This document shows positions 1-12,100 of a stretch of DNA of 64,000 bases, piece by piece. The stretch is from positions 24,295,189 through 24,359,188 of the forward strand of contig JAJEKV010000001.1 of NCBI GenBank assembly GCA_021234155.1, read 5' to 3'. Positions within the stretch are counted from its first letter, which is position 1; the number at the start of each line of letters is the position of its first letter. The notes below the pieces were generated by a model that was given only the letters and a program-made list of their open reading frames with translations, had not been told where the DNA came from and did no database searches. This stretch comes from Isoetes taiwanensis. Lineage: Eukaryota > Streptophyta > Lycopodiopsida > Isoetales > Isoetaceae. The translations under genes were made by a program, and so were the position numbers.

Positions 1-763
1 CTTGTTTCAAAAGTAGCAAAGACAATGAAACCAATTGTTTCCAGCTTCAAAACATAATGCAACCTTCAAAATTATGAAGGGCTTACAATGTTTGGCATAC
101 TAGATTTTCACTTCCGCGTGGCAACTGCCATGAGAACAAAACCATCGGGTGGAGTACAAAAATTAAGAGTTTCTCCTGCATAATACATATGAGGCAATCC
201 ACACGCATACTTAAAAAAAACTACAGTTCCAGTGTGAGGCTGCTTTTTTATGCTTTTTATTGGGTGATGGTCTTGGTGGAATGCGAATGATTGAGATGGG
301 TGTAGAGTGTTGTTGTTAGGTTGTAGCTTGTCCAAGGATTTTTCAGTCATGCATGTATATTTAAGCTCTTAATTAATAAGTCTAATGAAATTCATCATCC
401 ACATTAAAAACGTCTAAAATAGATCAAGTGTTGTCACTTTTAAAAGCACTATAATAATAATGTAATTTTCGGATTTATAGATTATTGGAAGGGACTGTTC
501 TATGCATGCATAATTGAAGAGATTGCAAACTGTTTTATTAGAATTTAAGCTCGGCGGGATTCAAAGAATGATATCTCATAAACTTATATGCTAGAATGAA
601 GATTTAAAGATGGTGCCAAGGGAAATAAAATGGGATAAGAACCAAGTCTTCATGGGAACATTAGACAACTAACGTCTATGGCACTTTTCTTTCTTCCAAA
701 TTCAAGACCTTATTTTTTTTCTCCTTGTATATATTCTGATCATAACTTCCTCGTATTCTACAT
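1..763. other. AT-rich intergenic DNA
   Basis: No open frame in this stretch resembles a known protein, and I see no RNA gene. The longest open frame (80 codons, minus strand) has ordinary low-complexity composition. The segment is the left flank of the hAT-like element that starts at 772. Confidence 0.6.
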
Positions 764-771
764 CCAGTATA

Positions 772-1705
772 CAGGGTATTTTTTAACCTCCTTATATATT
801 TGACAGGGCGTAAAATATTGGCCACTACTTACCTTAAATAATTTGCTAAGTGTAGTTTGGCCTGGCCCTTTTCCAAATCATTATAGCAAAATGTTGTAAC
901 TTAAATGATCATGAAACTATATTTTTTCAAGAATTTGAATTGGCCACATCCATACATCAAAAATGTAAAGATGATAGCCACGTCACTGGGATGATATCTA
1001 GTTTCTATGATGTTTTATGCAGTTGTTACAGACGAATACATGCTACACTTCTCTAACTAAGATTGCTACACTTCTCTAACTAAGACTACTATAAGATCAT
1101 TTGTATGTTCTAAACATGTTGAATTTAGGCAGAAGCGCAAATGGATTTGGTAGGACAAATCTCACCCAAAGCCATAATGCAGGTACTTGGTAAATGGAAA
1201 CTAACCTTGATTTGAGTTGGGCCGATGATGAGCATATTTGGGCTTGATGATGAAGAACAAATTTGGGATGCAAATTGCAAATCGAAAAAAAAAAACCCCG
1301 AAGAAAAACAAAATACTATATTATTAGACATGGTTTTAGAATTTTAGGGCTAAACTCAAATAGATTTCAGCCCCCTACAAGAGGCAAAATTATATCCCTA
1401 TACTTGGCCAATATAGAGCTTGGCCATAGCCCTTAAAACATAAAATTATTCCATGGTTTAAATGGCCACCACAACAAGTTGCTAGTGCACATAACATTTT
1501 GAAATGGCCACGGCATAGGGGTTTGAAGATTTGGCAAGTATCAAATTGGCCACTTATGAAGTGAATTTAATTAAATGGTACTTTGAACTGGCCACCACCC
1601 TTTGGTCATGGTGAGAATGCGTTCTACTCAGGCGTGGCCGACTATTTTACGAAATATATAAATGTGTGGCCAACTGGCCCACCGGGGCGACTAAAAAATA
1701 CCCTG
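772..1705. mobile_element. Non-autonomous hAT-like DNA transposon
   Basis: This 934-bp segment begins with CAGGGTATTTTTTA and ends with its exact reverse complement. It is flanked on both sides by the same 8 bases, CCAGTATA (764-771 and 1706-1713). Perfect terminal inverted repeats starting with CA, plus an 8-bp target duplication, are the signature of the hAT superfamily. Copies of TGGCC/GGCCA cluster at about 815-975 and 1405-1690 and are absent from the middle; this matches the subterminal motifs that hAT transposases bind. There is no transposase reading frame, so the copy is non-autonomous. A 22-bp direct repeat (GCTACACTTCTCTAACTAAG core) sits near 1042-1084. The perfect ends and duplication suggest a fairly recent insertion. 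Confidence 0.85.
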
Positions 1706-1713
1706 CCAGTATA

Positions 1714-2826
1714 TGCTCGCATTCCTGATGTCCTTTAACATTATATATGTTGTTGTGTAAAATATACCTTCATTTTTTGTGCATCCCAGCCTGGACCTTC
1801 AAAATACGCTCAAACATGTATTCCTAGGATAGGTCCTATGACACAATCAAGTGGCTGAAATGCTCTGAAACTAGACAATCATCGAGAGCATAACAAAGTC
1901 GGGAATACAAGATCAAAGATGAACCATCCTCCACATAGGCTAAGAAAACTGGGGACAGCTTCTCATTGAGATGGAAAACCTTGCCCTTTCGAGTTTTTGC
2001 TGAAAACCATAATGAGAAATGTTCACCAACGCTCTGGAGAAATGCCTACAGCACCTAGACAACCAAGAGACCTCCAAAAAATAATCTGCAAAGACAAGGC
2101 TGAAAAAAAAAGAATCGACCCATTAGGGAGTAAGATGCCTTGTGCAGTAGACTATCAAATATCTAATAAAGCTCGAAGGCTCCACGGCCACGCCGAGAAA
2201 GAAACAACAGCCGACCAATCGAGAACCATCATAAGTTAGGAATTTCCCATTTGAATAAAACATTGTTCATTCCTGTTGTATTCTTTATTGAAAATGTTCA
2301 AATGTTAATTAGATGTCTATCACATTTACCTTAGTATTTACTTATACTCTGCGAAGGTTAAGGTCGGCTAGATGGGGCTACATAAAATATTAATTGCAAT
2401 GTAGGTCGCGATCCATCTTGTAACAAAGTCTTCCTTATTGGTTGGAAAATGAGTTGGAACAGAGTCGGATCTCCTCATTCAGTTCCTAGTTCCTATTTCA
2501 AACTAAGTGGGAACATTTCTATGTTCGATAGTGCAATTCCATTTTAGGGTGCAGTTCACCGTCCTATTCCTGGAGCTACATTCAAAGGTAAAGTTCGTTA
2601 TGAAGGCCTTGTATTTCCACATCCTTTCTATTACAATAAACTAAGGGTCCCATTAAACTTGCATTTAGATAAAATCATAGCAAACAAGACATTGCCAAAT
2701 AATGGAAGGTCCTGAACTTATCTGAAAGATCAGTAATCTCTAAAACGCAGGATGTATCTAAAAGGATAGAAAATGGTTGCAACTCTATCCCGAATTCGCA
2801 CAACTAAGAAATCTTTCTATGACATA
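1714..2826. other. Intergenic DNA without recognisable gene
   Basis: Nothing here matches a known family. An 80-codon open frame on the plus strand near 1997-2239 shows no recognisable domain. Shared sequence at 2827 and 3592 shows that this stretch was joined to the sequence at 3604 before a LINE inserted. Confidence 0.5.
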
Positions 2827-2838
2827 ATGCCAAGGGAA

Positions 2839-3591
2839 TTTTTTTTTTTTTTTTGAAGGATCAAATTTATATTAATTTGAACTCATCAATGACATACATA
2901 CACCAAGTGATATCATACACCTACACAACATATTTGTTTATGTAGGGATAACCACTCAGCTATGAAGCTGAACTTTTATAGGAGTGATGAAAGAGAGTCG
3001 GGGGCTTGGGAAGCCCACTTCTCCTCCTCAAATGCTGCAAGATATTGGCGGACCTTTTGTTTCAAAGATGGCCATAGGCTATTAGGGTGGAGATATTCTT
3101 AGAAAAACACAAATTTTCTCCGCCTCTTCCATATTAGCCATAGAAGCCATCCTTTGCATAAATGCAAAGCAACTCTTTTTTCAGTTTGCCAGGATGATGG
3201 ATACAAACCTAACAAAATCTCTTTTTCTAAAATAGAAGTCTCAAACACTTCCTTCAATTTTTCCCATACTGGACGGAGTTTCCAACAATGCATGAGATAG
3301 TGTTCAGTTGTTTCTACTTCTCGCTCGCACATTGGGCAACTCGGTGATACATCACGATTGAACTTGCTCGCTAATATGTTGACCCTGATTGCTCTATCAA
3401 AAATTTGCCATAGTAGTGTGGATACCTTTGGTGGCAAGTGGCTCTTCCAGACCCCTTTCCATGACTTGGTTATCTTCTAGTATTACTTCCCATTGAGAGG
3501 GGAGACTTATCAATTCATTCACATGCATGACCTTGTATGCCTTTGAAACAAAATGTTTTTTATCAAGATTCTCACGGGGTAGGCATAAAGC
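2839..3591 (-). mobile_element. 5'-truncated LINE retrotransposon, zf-RVT end
   Basis: On the minus strand, 3099-3480 encodes the zinc-binding tail found at the C-terminus of plant LINE reverse transcriptases (zf-RVT): a WKSHLPPKVSTLLWQIF stretch, then a CPMC pair and a downstream HYLMHC. The copy ends in a 16-base poly(A) (T16 on the plus strand at 2839-2854). Identical 12-bp sequences, ATGCCAAGGGAA, flank it at 2827-2838 and 3592-3603. Poly(A) next to one copy and the truncated 5' end next to the other is what target-primed reverse transcription leaves. The endonuclease and reverse transcriptase domains are missing, and the frame is stopped just upstream of zf-RVT, so it is dead. Residue identities are read from translation; the family assignment is from knowledge of zf-RVT. 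Confidence 0.85.
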
Positions 3592-3603
3592 ATGCCAAGG
3601 GAA

Positions 3604-5202
3604 AATTGATACAAGAAAGTGTCATATTTTTTATGAGCGTGGTGTGCTTTTGTACAAGGCTCCGCCATTCCTCCGTCCATTTTCCATCATGCTTTGTCTC
3701 TGCCTCCTCAAATGTCAGAGAAAGGATAACAAACACTATATGCGATGTTTGGATTTGACTATTGCAAAAAGAATGAACTTGGGGAACATTATAAACCTTT
3801 AGAAGAGATCAAATAACATTGTAAACCATCTTGCTAGCTCTTCCATTGCACTTCTTTATATGATTTTGTGAACCTAGAGGATTATAAACAATATCTATGC
3901 ATTGTGGAGCAAACCTCCCCTCCCCGCGACTAAGTTTGGATATCCACGTCTTGTCATTTTAACAATACTGATCTAATTGATGTAAGTATGCATTGTCTAT
4001 CGCTTGGATGCTACTCTTTAATCGGCTACCTAAATTTGGAAATAAAAGACCCATCACACACATGAAAACACCACTTTGAATTTTTCTCCAGCTAATATTT
4101 GGGTCCTGAATTTTGTATAGAATAGCAAAAGGATAGGAACTTTTTTATTTTTATAACTAAAATTTAGCTAAACAAAAGAAAGTACATGCAGAAAGTTTAG
4201 CTAAACATTAGAAGCTTTAACCTCAAGTTTGGGCCTACTTTAGCCAAGTCTATTTTACCATTTTAAAAATATGACATCCTTAATTTTTTTTGTGGTTATA
4301 AGAGCTAGAGTAATAGATGGATTTGCTCATAAAAAACTTGCGCGTCCAATCCTGGATTGTCCAATGAATGATATGCAACAAAGGTTTTTCTCAGTTCAAA
4401 ATCTTCGTTAGTATATATGCACATCATCCTGGGAGAAAGCATATGGTATTGAAGATATACAAACAATAGAAATTTCAAAAGGCAGAAGTATTCATTAGCA
4501 AAGATCGATTGTTGAGTAGGAGAAACAATAGCTAAGATGGCACATATTAACTTAGCTCCAACAAGGCAGAAGTATTCATGAGTGCAGTGTAGTAACGTCA
4601 ATGAATATATTTTTTATAACATGATGAAAAGGAAGCACACTCTAGGTTGTGAGACACGGTACATATGTCATGAGTTTGGCGCCTCTAGCCCAAAACCTTT
4701 GCTATTGTGAGACCTTTCATGAGAAAATGCAAGCTGGATATTATGTTTATGTATTTCCTGCCCGATTAACTCTGTCAATGGAGGGCACATCTCATAATGC
4801 TACAACATCTATAAAGGCATGAGCTTCAATTAGCAACTATCAGCATAGCAATGTTGGCATTATCTTGAACTACCAACTATCAGTAGAAGAAGAAACAAAG
4901 GAAGAAGACGACTTTGATGCAGGAAAAGAAACTCAGTCAATGTCCACAACTCAAACATTACAGGCTGATCACTGTTGTATGGATATGCTGCAAAGAATTA
5001 TACAATAACCAGAATATATACCTCTTCTATATAGCAAATTTTTACACAACTTATACAAAGGGCTTCTAAAAGCACTTATTCCCGGGCTCTTGCTTTGCTT
5101 TGAAAAGATGTTCCAATCTTTCTGATCTATGAACTCTGTAAATTGCATTTTTGTGAATTTTGCTTCTTTTTTTCTGTTTTGTAGATCTGCATCTGCTTCC
5201 AC
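3604..5202. other. Intergenic DNA downstream of WVD2-like gene
   Basis: No gene recognised. A minus-strand frame at about 3604-3790 is open with no clear homology. Near 4150-4250 the palindromic word TTTAGCTAAAC occurs twice; the same word is frequent in the MITE-like insertion at 36.1-36.7 kb, so this may be a relic of the same family. The part nearest 5202 should contain the 3' untranslated region of the WVD2-like gene. Confidence 0.45.
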
Positions 5203-7762
5203 TTAAGATGCTACAGGCACAGTAGCACTGGTCCTGGAATTCCTTCTCAAATTTTCGCGCCGCAGGCTGCTAAATGTAGGAGCACTAAGTCTAGCATGTT
5301 CCCACTTCCTGCTTCCCATTGTCTCCTGACTCTTCAAACCTGAAGTCTCAGTTATTTTGGAAGGAGCCTGTTCTGTGGAAGTTGCAAGGCTCAACCTTGC
5401 CTGCAACCTTGAAGATCCTAGCCTAAATCTCCTCCTCTTATTATCTGTAACTGCAGAAGCAGATTCCAGACCATCTGATTTGGTAGAAATATCCACATCT
5501 TGTTCTTCCATGCCTTCTTTCTTTTGAGAATTATCAGAGGAATCTGATGCAGAACAACTTCGAGTTTCCCTAGCAGCTTCAGCCTCTGTTTCAGCAAAGT
5601 TAGAAGCGTCTGTTTCAGCTTCATTTTTCGGTGGTGCAACTGCTTTGCCTTTCTCATTGTTGCCTCCTGCAGTTTTCCTTCCAGTACGTTGAATTGGAGG
5701 CTTTTGGTTGACAATGGCGGATTGCAGATCTTTGCTTCCCTTCTTATAAGTCAAATCCATGCCATTTGCATCCAAACCATTTGGACATCCATTTTCATGG
5801 TGAACGCACCCAAGGCGGCATAGCCTGACTACACCCCTTTCAGAGGAAGTCTCTTTCTCACCCTTCCACCTTCCAAGTTTTGGGGATTTTGGACAAGTTG
5901 GAGGAACCTAGACATATACACACTATCAGTTTCCAATAACCATCAAAAACATTCAAAAATGGGGAATAAAGAGCATAAGAAACATAGTACTTCACCTTCT
6001 TAAGCTCTGGCCTTGGTTGGGGGGCCTCGTGATAAAATTGTGGCATGGGTGTTGCTTTAAATATCAAGCTCCGTCTGAGCTGTTTAATTTCTGTTTCAAG
6101 TTCTTCCTGAAGAAAATTCACAAAATTGAAGTTTAAAAGGCGCTAAGCGAAGTGGGTTTGGAAAAATGAATGATGAGTACCTTTGTTTTCGCTTGCAATT
6201 CGTTTTTCTCTGCCTCCATTGCTTGTACCTTTTGTTCCATCTTAGCATTAAACTATGAGGAAATCACACAGGATAAGTGGCTCTGCTGAACTAAAAGGTA
6301 TCAATAGACCAAAGGATTATACCTCTTTCCGCTTCTCGGCACGCTCATCGAGCCTGAAGCTAAATCCAGCTTGACTTCTGGCTTCCTTCGAACTTAGAGA
6401 TCTTTCGGAGGCTACATTTTCATCAGATTTTTCCGAAATCCTGAAGGTAACACAGTTTGGAAAGATGCAGGAAGGATAAAATGTCGCAAAAGAAAATTCA
6501 GTAAAAGGATTACCTTGAATCTGTTAAGACAGATTTCCTTCCTCCAGGTTTTACTGAGCCATTAGGCATGCCCTGATACACCCATTTCCAACATTACACA
6601 CTAATTCTCACTTTAGAAGCAAATGGCAAAATAGCAAAAACCTGAGATTTTCTTGTTGGTACTTCATTCTCCTTGGCATTTTTAACATTATGAAACGGCT
6701 CTCTGCAACCATAAGAAGCTCTTCTATCAGTAGCCAAGGCAAATGGCTCTGGGACAGTAAAATTTGTTGATCTTGACACAGGGCCTTTAGCGGCAGACTG
6801 GGCGTGCTTCTTGGTTTGGATCTCTAAAGCGGCAATTTTCTTAGTTGCATCAGTTTTCCCAGCCCGTAACAGTCGAGCAGCTTTCTTTGCTGCAGATTTT
6901 GATCGCTCTTCGGTCTCATTCCTCTGCATTCATGTCGATAGTTAAAAATGTATGTCCCGAAAAACAGAGGAATTCGCATTGCATATGCAATTATTTACAA
7001 ATTCATCAATTGGCATGTTAAGATATTAATTAAGAACCATGGATTACAGAAACCAGTGAAATTAGTTACAATAGATCTTACAAATTAAAAAATAATTACC
7101 TGGCTGAAACTCATATTTTCTTTGCAATTCTCCACGGCCTGTTGAGCTTCGTGATAAAGGGGAAACTCGCTTTCCTCCATGCTAATCTGACTAATATCAA
7201 TAGTAATCACTTCTTTCTGGACTTCACTATCACTGCAAACTAGATCAATCTCTGATAATTGGGCATTGTCAATTACGACAACGTCCTCTCCGATGGAAGA
7301 GGGAATATATCCTGTGGTATAATTATCTGCCACACCACAAGCATCAGGGATAACTTCGCCAATCTGGGGATGGTCTTCCAAATGATTTAGAATAATATCC
7401 TCTGTTTCCACACGGACATAATCAGAATTATTTTCTGAGAAATTCAGAGCTCTAGCCGTGGTCAAATCTTCAGTTTTAGTAATTTCTTCTATCACTTTTT
7501 CAGCACTCTTGGTTTTACCAGCAATCCTACTCCTATTACCGCTGCTTATTCTTCCAGCGGACTTACGAAAAGCAGACTTATCTGTGGACATTGATCGGAT
7601 AACTTCTTCAAAGAAGGCTTTCTGCTTCGAAACCACACCTGGGCTTGAATAATTTATTTCCAGTTCCTCGATATACCTATTAGGCAAAGTCACTGATTTC
7701 CTTCCGCTACCCTCGACCGGCACACACCCAGCACTCCTAACCTTGGGTGTAACTGAAGCCAT
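5203..7762 (-). CDS. WDL: WVD2-like microtubule-binding protein (TPX2 domain)
   Basis: Seven coding exons join without a frame break into a 669-residue protein: 7762-7100, 6923-6642, 6572-6514, 6440-6323, 6252-6181, 6106-5996 and 5907-5203. All introns are GT-AG and about 70-180 bp. The C-terminal half holds the TPX2 domain of the WAVE-DAMPENED2/WVD2-like family: [12 protein letters not shown] at about residues 363-374, then a charged coiled-coil segment ([10 protein letters not shown]...), [20 protein letters not shown] ending near 423, and [12 protein letters not shown] at about 437-448. The N-terminal ~220 residues (exon 1) and the Ser/Lys/Arg-rich C-terminal 220 residues are low in predicted structure, as usual in the family. 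Family members bind and bundle cortical microtubules and affect cell expansion and helical growth. The start ATG is preceded by a probable 5'-leader intron. The paralogue number cannot be assigned from sequence alone. Confidence 0.93.
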
Positions 7763-7775
7763 TGATGCTTATAAC

Positions 7776-7900
7776 CTGTAAATCAGAAAAACAAATGTTT
7801 CAGATTGATGAAGATCAATATAATTGTATAAATACAGAGCGGTCTGATGCAAAAACGAAAATTAATACGAAAATTGCACGCATTCGTTTTGGGAATATAC
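7776..7900 (-). other. Probable 5'-UTR intron of WVD2-like gene
   Basis: On the minus strand, CTCAG|GTATATTCC at 7901/7900 gives a good donor and a CAG|GTTATAAG boundary at 7776/7775 a good acceptor, 13 bases upstream of the start codon. The 125-bp interval is AT-rich and similar in length to the coding introns. The leader exon would then run upstream from 7901. Transcript evidence is not visible in the sequence. Confidence 0.5.
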
Positions 7901-8005
7901 CTGAGCTACACTTCGAGAAAAATCACAAGTGAGAGTACCTTGAACTCTCTCGATCATAATAGGAAACTCCATCTGCCAATTTGGTCACGTGTTAGCACTA
8001 ATTTT

Positions 8006-8103
8006 AACCACCAGTGCTCTAATTAGGCATGCATTGGTTCAAACTAATCAGTGCAACCACCAGTGCTCTAATTAGACATGCATTGGTTCAAACTAATCAG
8101 TGC
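8006..8103. repeat. 49-bp tandem duplication upstream of WVD2-like gene
   Basis: Two adjacent 49-bp units (8006-8054 and 8055-8103) differ at one base. Each contains AACCACCAGTGCTCTAATTA and GCATGCATTGGTTC-type sequence. The pair lies about 100-200 bp upstream of the inferred leader exon end, so it falls in the leader or promoter region and doubles any binding site in the unit. Confidence 0.9.
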
Positions 8104-10584
8104 AAGAAAAGAGTCTTTATTTTATTTATTCTACCTGCACGCAAAACGATCCATGGCAGCGACGAAGCTTCAAATTTCTATTGAATTTAAGCTACAATTC
8201 TTGAACAAAATAACTACTGAGCAAACGGCTCTGTATCAACAGTTAGCCAAGTTTCTAAGTTAAGGCTTCTTTCGCCTACACTACAACAAATGAGCTAAAT
8301 ATGATTCAAAACCCGCAATGAACAGCATGCAAGATTTGCACAGGAACTGAAATTCTATCCGACTCTTATAGCCCCAGGTAAACGGAAAATTTTATCTGCT
8401 CAGATGTAGGCAGAATTATTCTGAATCATGACAATGTCAAGTAATCAATCAAAATGAGCTCCGATCCCGCTGATCAAGGATAAGACAGAAATTAATGCAA
8501 GCTCGGATCCCGGAATTTGACAGAGTTATGTTTCGCGGTAAATTCTTCCACATTTAGAGCTTAAAAAGCTACCAAATCTATGCATGCCAAGAACCGACCT
8601 GAATCAAATAACAACATGCGTTTTTGTGCAAGAAATCAGCTGAGAAACGAAACGCGAAAAAGGCTAACCTCTGCTAGAGGTCTGTATGAAAAAAACGCAT
8701 GCAGCAAGGATCAAGGAAATCTATTCCGACCATCCATAGTTCCGGCCGACCGATTCGCTGCCTTTGCCTTCTTGGAGAAAAAAAAATAGTGTTCTAGAGT
8801 ACCGGAGGGATCTGATCCCGTCCCCAAAAAACTGGTCCACGGACCACTTTGTATGGACGGCTGAGATTTGGTTGGGTTGTCGTGACACGTATGAGGGATT
8901 GTAGACGTGGGAGCCAGGTGTGTTTAAGGGTCGTGATTGCATCGTGCGCGGGGCCCGTTTTAAGAAACGTGCGTTGACGGCTGCGATCGTGGCGACAAGG
9001 TTTGTCGTGGGCCCTCCGACGCACGTGGGGGGGTAAAAAGCGCGTGTGAACAACGGCTGGGGGTGATTCGCGGGCTTGAGTGGTTTTGAATGGAATTTTT
9101 TTTTTTTTTTTTTTTTTGAAATAAAGGTTCAATTTTGTGCACCTTGGATGGACCCCCACCCCACTTATTAGTGCCATTATTTTGACTATGCAAACACATG
9201 TTGTATACCCCATTATATCCCACCCGTGTTCCCACGTATATCTCATGCCCACTTCACTGCCTCTCGTGGACATTAAAAACTGTATATATTATATCTATCT
9301 TGTTCCCCCCTTCCTCCCCACTTCAATGACCTTGAAGAAAATACTTCTTTCTGAATTTCCTCATCCTCTAGGTATTCCCTCTCGCCTTCCTAAATCCTGC
9401 CAATCCTGCTGAGCTGATGCCTCACCTAATATGCATCACCACCTCTGCATCTTTGCACTTAGAAAATGCATGTAATTCTCTTAGAAAAATGCCTTTTTGT
9501 CGTTGTATCCTTCGTCGTATGACAACTCTATCGCTGTTTACAGTTACAACACACTTAAGCTTTCATGTCATCTTCATCCATTCCATTGTGGGCCAAATAC
9601 GCTCGCAATATCACCTAAACAATTGTACAATAAGACAAGTGTGGAGTACTAATCATATTTTTATAAAGTGTCTCAAAAAATGGAGTTGGTATCTTTTAGC
9701 CAGTTGGACCTAGACTTGACCCCTACTTTGTAAGACATCTTAACTTCCATTGTCACTGCTTGTGTCAATTTTGGCCCATCTTTGTCACTATACATGTCCA
9801 TTCTCTCTTTAGCATGTCATGTAACAAACATGTAGAGAAAAACTATCTATAAAAAGCATGGGCATTCTCTTAAATGACGAATTCAATGATATGTTAGAAA
9901 ATGTTTCATCTCTTGTTAGGGAACATAGAATCGAATAATTTATCCAACAACCATACGGTGAGGATGTCCTCCCGAATAGAGCCTTAGTTCCCTATTTAAA
10001 CTTCCGAATTTGGACACTAGTAATTTATAAGTGGATAAAGTGTAGCAAATATAATTGTTTATGGCATGCAACGTATCTTTACTATTATTTTCTTGTAAAA
10101 CTACAATGTTGCCAACTTCTGTAGTTGTTCAGGTGGTCCACGAGAGTGTCATTAGACATATGAGAATGCAATATCTTTTATCCCTATGGGATGCTGCCAT
10201 ATGATATAATGTAAAAAATACTATCTATTTATCTATCTATCCATCACTAGTTTGTACCTAATTAACAATGTTCTCCAAGCGAAATTTGTAACTCTTTGTA
10301 AGCTTTTTCTAATCTACATGGACATGAGAATATGGCCAATGTGATCAATCAAAACCCATCCCATGTTAGAAACTTTACTCAACCATCTATTGGACATCAT
10401 ATTGTTATCTCGTATTGATGATGAATCCTAAATTTAAACCCTGAATTGTCTTTTTTAAGTCCTAAATTGTTAAAGCATACATTTTGTATAGTTACATTGT
10501 CATTTATGGCCTTATATTTTTATGCATCCTAAATTATTTAAGACCCACATCAAATATTATGGTGCCAAATAGTATTATAAATAA
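8104..10584. other. Promoter-side and intergenic DNA of WVD2-like gene
   Basis: No coding region is supported. About 8300-8800 is mixed-composition sequence suited to a leader or proximal promoter. At 8810-9060 there is a patch markedly richer in G+C than its surroundings. A run of 22 T residues (9096-9117) may be the poly(A) end of an unidentified minus-strand retro-insertion, but no flanking duplication was found. A short TATC/TATT microsatellite lies near 10210-10240. Confidence 0.5.
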
Positions 10585-10720
10585 GACAATTGATATGGAT
10601 ATCTCCTGATTTTGAGTACTTTTTAATTATTTATTTTGAAGTTGACCATTGTAGAATAATTGATTTCTCCTAATTGTAAGTATCTTTTTAATCATTTATT
10701 TTCAATTTGACCATTGTAGA
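10585..10720. repeat. Diverged ~70-bp tandem duplication
   Basis: Two adjacent units both run from an ATAATTGAT/CAATTGATAT start, through CTCCTRATT and a CTTTTTAATYATTTATTTT core, to TTGACCATTGTAGA. They differ by substitutions and small indels. No coding role is apparent. Confidence 0.75.
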
Positions 10721-10875
10721 GTCTTGTAGCTATAAAATACTCTAGTGGCATTGATATTAGCTGGTTTGGTGTCACAATATAAATTGAAGTTGTCAATGCA
10801 CCCATGTATACATGACGAGGCTAGCAATGTTGCAAAACTTGCTGGAGAGAAATGTCAAGGATGGATAATAGAACT

Positions 10876-12100
10876 AAATAGAATAGAATAGAATAGAATA
10901 GAAGGGTTTTTAGCATCCACGGAAACCCAACGACCTATGGGGCCCAATACAAAGAGTGCAGCAGAGTTATTACTGTCAGAATTGAAAAACCCTGCCCCGA
11001 AGGATTTTCAGAGGAAAAATGATCGCAACAATAAAAATGTTGTGAAACTGTACACATGTACAAAATATACAAAACACATTACCACGCATCCTGAGATGCA
11101 TATCAGGTGAGTGCTGCTGGACATAGCTGATCTCGAATGTCCATGACCTCCTGGAGTCATGATGCTAGTGTCCATACTGAAGTCGTGCCCAATATTATAT
11201 GTAGGGGCTGGCCGCGCTTGATCAGCTTAGCGTAACATGTCCGAATCTGATCATATACTGGGCAGCTCTGAAGGGTATGGCATTCATCTTCGATGGCTCC
11301 TGTTTGGCAATGTTGATAAAGCACGTCTTGGCACGGCTCCCCAGTCCAACGACCCATCTCAACTCAGAGACGGTGTGCCCCTGTGCGAATGGAGGCAATG
11401 AGTCTTCTTTTTCATAGGAGGTAATGCTGCGGGCCCCGTTCCAATGTGGGGTTGATGTGGTACCGGTAATATGATGGCTTGATCTATTCAAGGGCGCTGG
11501 CATCCCAAAGCTTGTTGAGGAAGTAAGCGTCAAGATATTGCCTCAAGCTATGGCAATCCGTATCTGTTTGCACCTGTATGCAACTGTGCTCCTCAACATT
11601 CCATCTGGCCAGCTACTGAGCTCTCTTGTCTTTCCAACAGAACTTCAAACGTTGAGGCCCCATTGCCACTGTGTAGCCAGGCGAGGGAGATGAGAATCAT
11701 CCATACTGGCCACTTTTTAAGAGTAGACGATGTGGCGATCCTTCTGACGAGGCAAGAAGCCCATCTCCTACAACAGGATTTGATATGAGACCGTGGACTT
11801 CACCCCTGGCACCCGTGTCAAGAAGGCATTTTGCACCTGCTCCAATTCATTTCAGATGGCGAGGGACACCACTGGCCCCCAGACTTCAACCCTGTACAAA
11901 AGGACAGGCTCCACCAAGATCCTGAACAGGTGCGACTGATGAGCCCAGTCATACAGCTTTGTTCTGTGGTTGTTGTTTTGCATTGCGTGCAAACGGACGG
12001 ACGGACGGACAGACAGACAGACAGACAGACAGTTCTTTTAGTGCCTTCCAGCATGTTGCTACCCGCAGTCGAATGGAAGCGTCCCAGTATATGACAGAAG
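10876..12100 (-). mobile_element. LINE fragment with (TTCTA)n tail
   Basis: Minus-strand translations carry LINE C-terminal features in broken frames. 11157-11360 gives GRWTGEPCQD..., then EDECHTLQSCPVYDQIR, a Cys/His zinc-binding-type tail. Around 11800-11930, in another frame, the sequence resembles the post-polymerase region that ends in a QNAFLTRVPGV-type stretch. Several stops and frame changes show it is inactive. The 3' end has a shared motif (10910-11020) followed by a (TTCTA)n tail, seen on the plus strand as GAATA repeats at 10876-10903. Related 3' ends recur at 25.2, 38.8, 47.0 and 50.0 kb. A compound microsatellite interrupts the coding part at 11993-12032. Confidence 0.7.
11993..12032. 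repeat. Compound microsatellite (ACGG)4(ACAG)6
   Basis: Four ACGG units pass directly into six ACAG units inside the LINE fragment. The switch point suggests a single G-to-A change that later spread through slippage. Confidence 0.95.

Noticed and set aside
8794-9273. 159-codon minus-strand ORF near the WVD2-like promoter
   Set aside because: It includes a poly-Lys run from the T22 tract, has no homology that I recognise, and lies in a GC-rich patch that favours long frames.
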